This document shows, in pieces, positions 19,639-20,594 of a DNA stretch of 20,594 nt. The stretch is from a virus. Within the stretch, counting starts at the first letter, position 1. The number at the start of each line of letters is the position of its first letter. Below the pieces are notes generated by a model. The model did not search any database. It was not told where the DNA came from and saw only the letters and a list, made by a program, of their open reading frames with translations. The position numbers were made by a program, and so were the translations under genes. The DNA lies in IMG/VR virus record IMGVR_UViG_3300045120_000573, positions 1 to 20,594 of that record, one strand, 5' to 3'.

Positions 19639-20594
19639 ATGACGACGGTGCCGACCGTTTCACCAACCGAACTGATCCGGTCGTCGTGGGGCAACACCGT
19701 CGCCACCGAACTGAACACCAAGACGGTGAAGGTCGACGGGTCGATGCCGATGACCGGCCCGCTTATCATCACCGCCGCGCCCGGCCTGCGCCTACGCCGC
19801 TCCGGTGACCAGCCGTATCTGCAGTTCGAGAACACGACCGGGGCGACGCTGTTCGGCTACGTGCAGGGCACGTCGGGCGGACTCCTCTACTACGCCTCGC
19901 CGGCCGGCTCCTCGCATCGGTTCATCGTCCAGTCGACCGAACGGTTCAAAGTGGACGCCTCCGGGGTGAACGTCACCGGCACGTTGACGGCAGACGCGTT
20001 CACGACGAACGGCACGGGCCGGTTCGGCGGCAACGGCGGACAAATCCAGTTGATCGACACGTCCACTTCCGGCTCAGATTTCCACGACGCCTACATGTCG
20101 TTCTACGGCGCCGGCGTATCCATCGTCAGCCCGGGGACCCGCACCGGCTACGTCGGCTACGCCGGCACCACGACCCTGCAGGTGCACAACGAGGTCGCCG
20201 GCGGCGCCGTCAGTCTCGTCACCGGCACCGGCGGCATCGTGTCGACGACGACCGGCGGCCCGATCACGTTCAACGCCGGCGGCACCGGCGACATCGTCCT
20301 CACCGCCGGCGGCGAAATCATCTTCACGCAGGGCGGCGCCGAACGTGGCCGGGTCGACGGGTCGCTGATGTGGGGCAAGACGACCGGCGGGTCGGCCAAC
20401 GTCGGCGTCGAAATGTTCGAGTCCGGCACGATCTATTCGACGACGGCGACGAACGCCGTCGCCAACCTGCTGATCCGCCACAAGACCGACGCCGACAACG
20501 CCCCGTACGTGCAGTTCGCCAACGCCGCCGGCGGCGTCATCTCGCAGATCCTGCAGGACAACACCGCCCCGGTCGGCGTCCTGTTCCCGAACTG
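19639..20594 (+). CDS. Tail fibre, N-terminal part (continues over the join to 440)
   Basis: ATG after CGGAGA. The frame is open to the window end and, over the join, to the stop at 440 (422 residues in total). Residues 1-60 have the typical start of S74-type fibres (PTELIRSSWGNTVATELNTK, then DGSMPMTGPLIITAAPGLRL). The middle is Gly/Thr-rich and beta-prone (GGPITFNAGGTGDIVLTAGG). The C-terminal chaperone lies in 1-440. It is probably the host-recognition fibre, attached to the distal tail protein made by the gene before it. Confidence 0.88.
   Translation, partial: MTTVPTVSPTELIRSSWGNTVATELNTKTVKVDGSMPMTGPLIITAAPGLRLRRSGDQPYLQFENTTGATLFGYVQGTSGGLLYYASPAGSSHRFIVQSTERFKVDASGVNVTGTLTADAFTTNGTGRFGGNGGQIQLIDTSTSGSDFHDAYMSFYGAGVSIVSPGTRTGYVGYAGTTTLQVHNEVAGGAVSLVTGTGGIVSTTTGGPITFNAGGTGDIVLTAGGEIIFTQGGAERGRVDGSLMWGKTTGGSANVGVEMFESGTIYSTTATNAVANLLIRHKTDADNAPYVQFANAAGGVISQILQDNTAPVGVLFPN
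20468..20594. repeat. Right copy of 127-bp exact terminal repeat
   Basis: This is the exact match of positions 1-127. Removing one copy gives a circle of about 20,467 bp with the fibre gene intact across the join. The length of 127 equals a widely used maximum assembly k-mer, which favours an assembly overlap over a biological terminus. Confidence 0.97.

Noticed and set aside
1-20594. tRNA or rRNA genes
   Set aside because: I saw no cloverleaf with CCA-side and T-loop signature in the gaps, and no rRNA-like segment.

Overview
The window is almost certainly the complete genome of a small temperate tailed phage (siphovirus type) that infects a high-GC actinobacterium. Its first 127 bases (1-127) are repeated exactly as its last 127 bases (20468-20594), and the tail-fibre gene reads in frame through the join. 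The molecule is therefore circular or circularly permuted, with about 20,467 unique bases. An overlap of 127 is a common assembler k-mer length, so the repeat is more likely an assembly overlap than a true phage terminal repeat. The GC richness, frequent GTG starts and Thr-rich low-complexity linkers fit Actinomycetota. The long TTTT linkers recall Acidimicrobiia proteins, but this is only an inference.

Layout: a long plus-strand late block runs from 8233 to the end and through the join to 4768. It holds an HNH-like/large terminase fusion (8233), portal (10061), prohead protease (11275), major capsid (11994), a protein with a decoration domain (13202), a head-tail connector (13603), a tail-terminator-like protein (13953), the tail tube with the same kind of decoration domain (14423), an HK97-gp10-like protein (15171), tape measure (15619), a distal tail/baseplate protein (18075), an S74-chaperone tail fibre (19639 through the join to 440) and a beta-helix tailspike-like protein (440). 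The lysis region follows: a coiled-coil miniprotein, small membrane proteins, an amidase endolysin (2896), holin candidates and a secreted Thr-rich protein (4145).

A short minus-strand lysogeny block (4855-6362) carries a MerR-like regulator, a two-helix membrane protein and a tyrosine integrase. It meets the late block tail-to-tail at an inverted-repeat region (4774-4844). It diverges from an early plus-strand block (6368-7990) whose start codon lies five bases away from the integrase start. The early block holds a putative excisionase/HTH protein, a winged-helix replication-initiator-like protein with iteron-like repeats inside its own gene, and five tiny overlapping genes, one with a C2H2 zinc finger. 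A strong intrinsic terminator (8049-8078) separates early from late genes.

The virion and lysis genes look sufficient for an autonomous phage. I see no DNA polymerase, helicase, primase, small terminase or frameshifted tail-assembly chaperone. The points most worth checking are the HNH-TerL fusion, the lambda-O-like origin inside the initiator gene, the decoration domain shared by two virion proteins, the Thr-rich secreted protein beside the holins, and the cluster of operator-like dyads with a related motif upstream of the portal gene.
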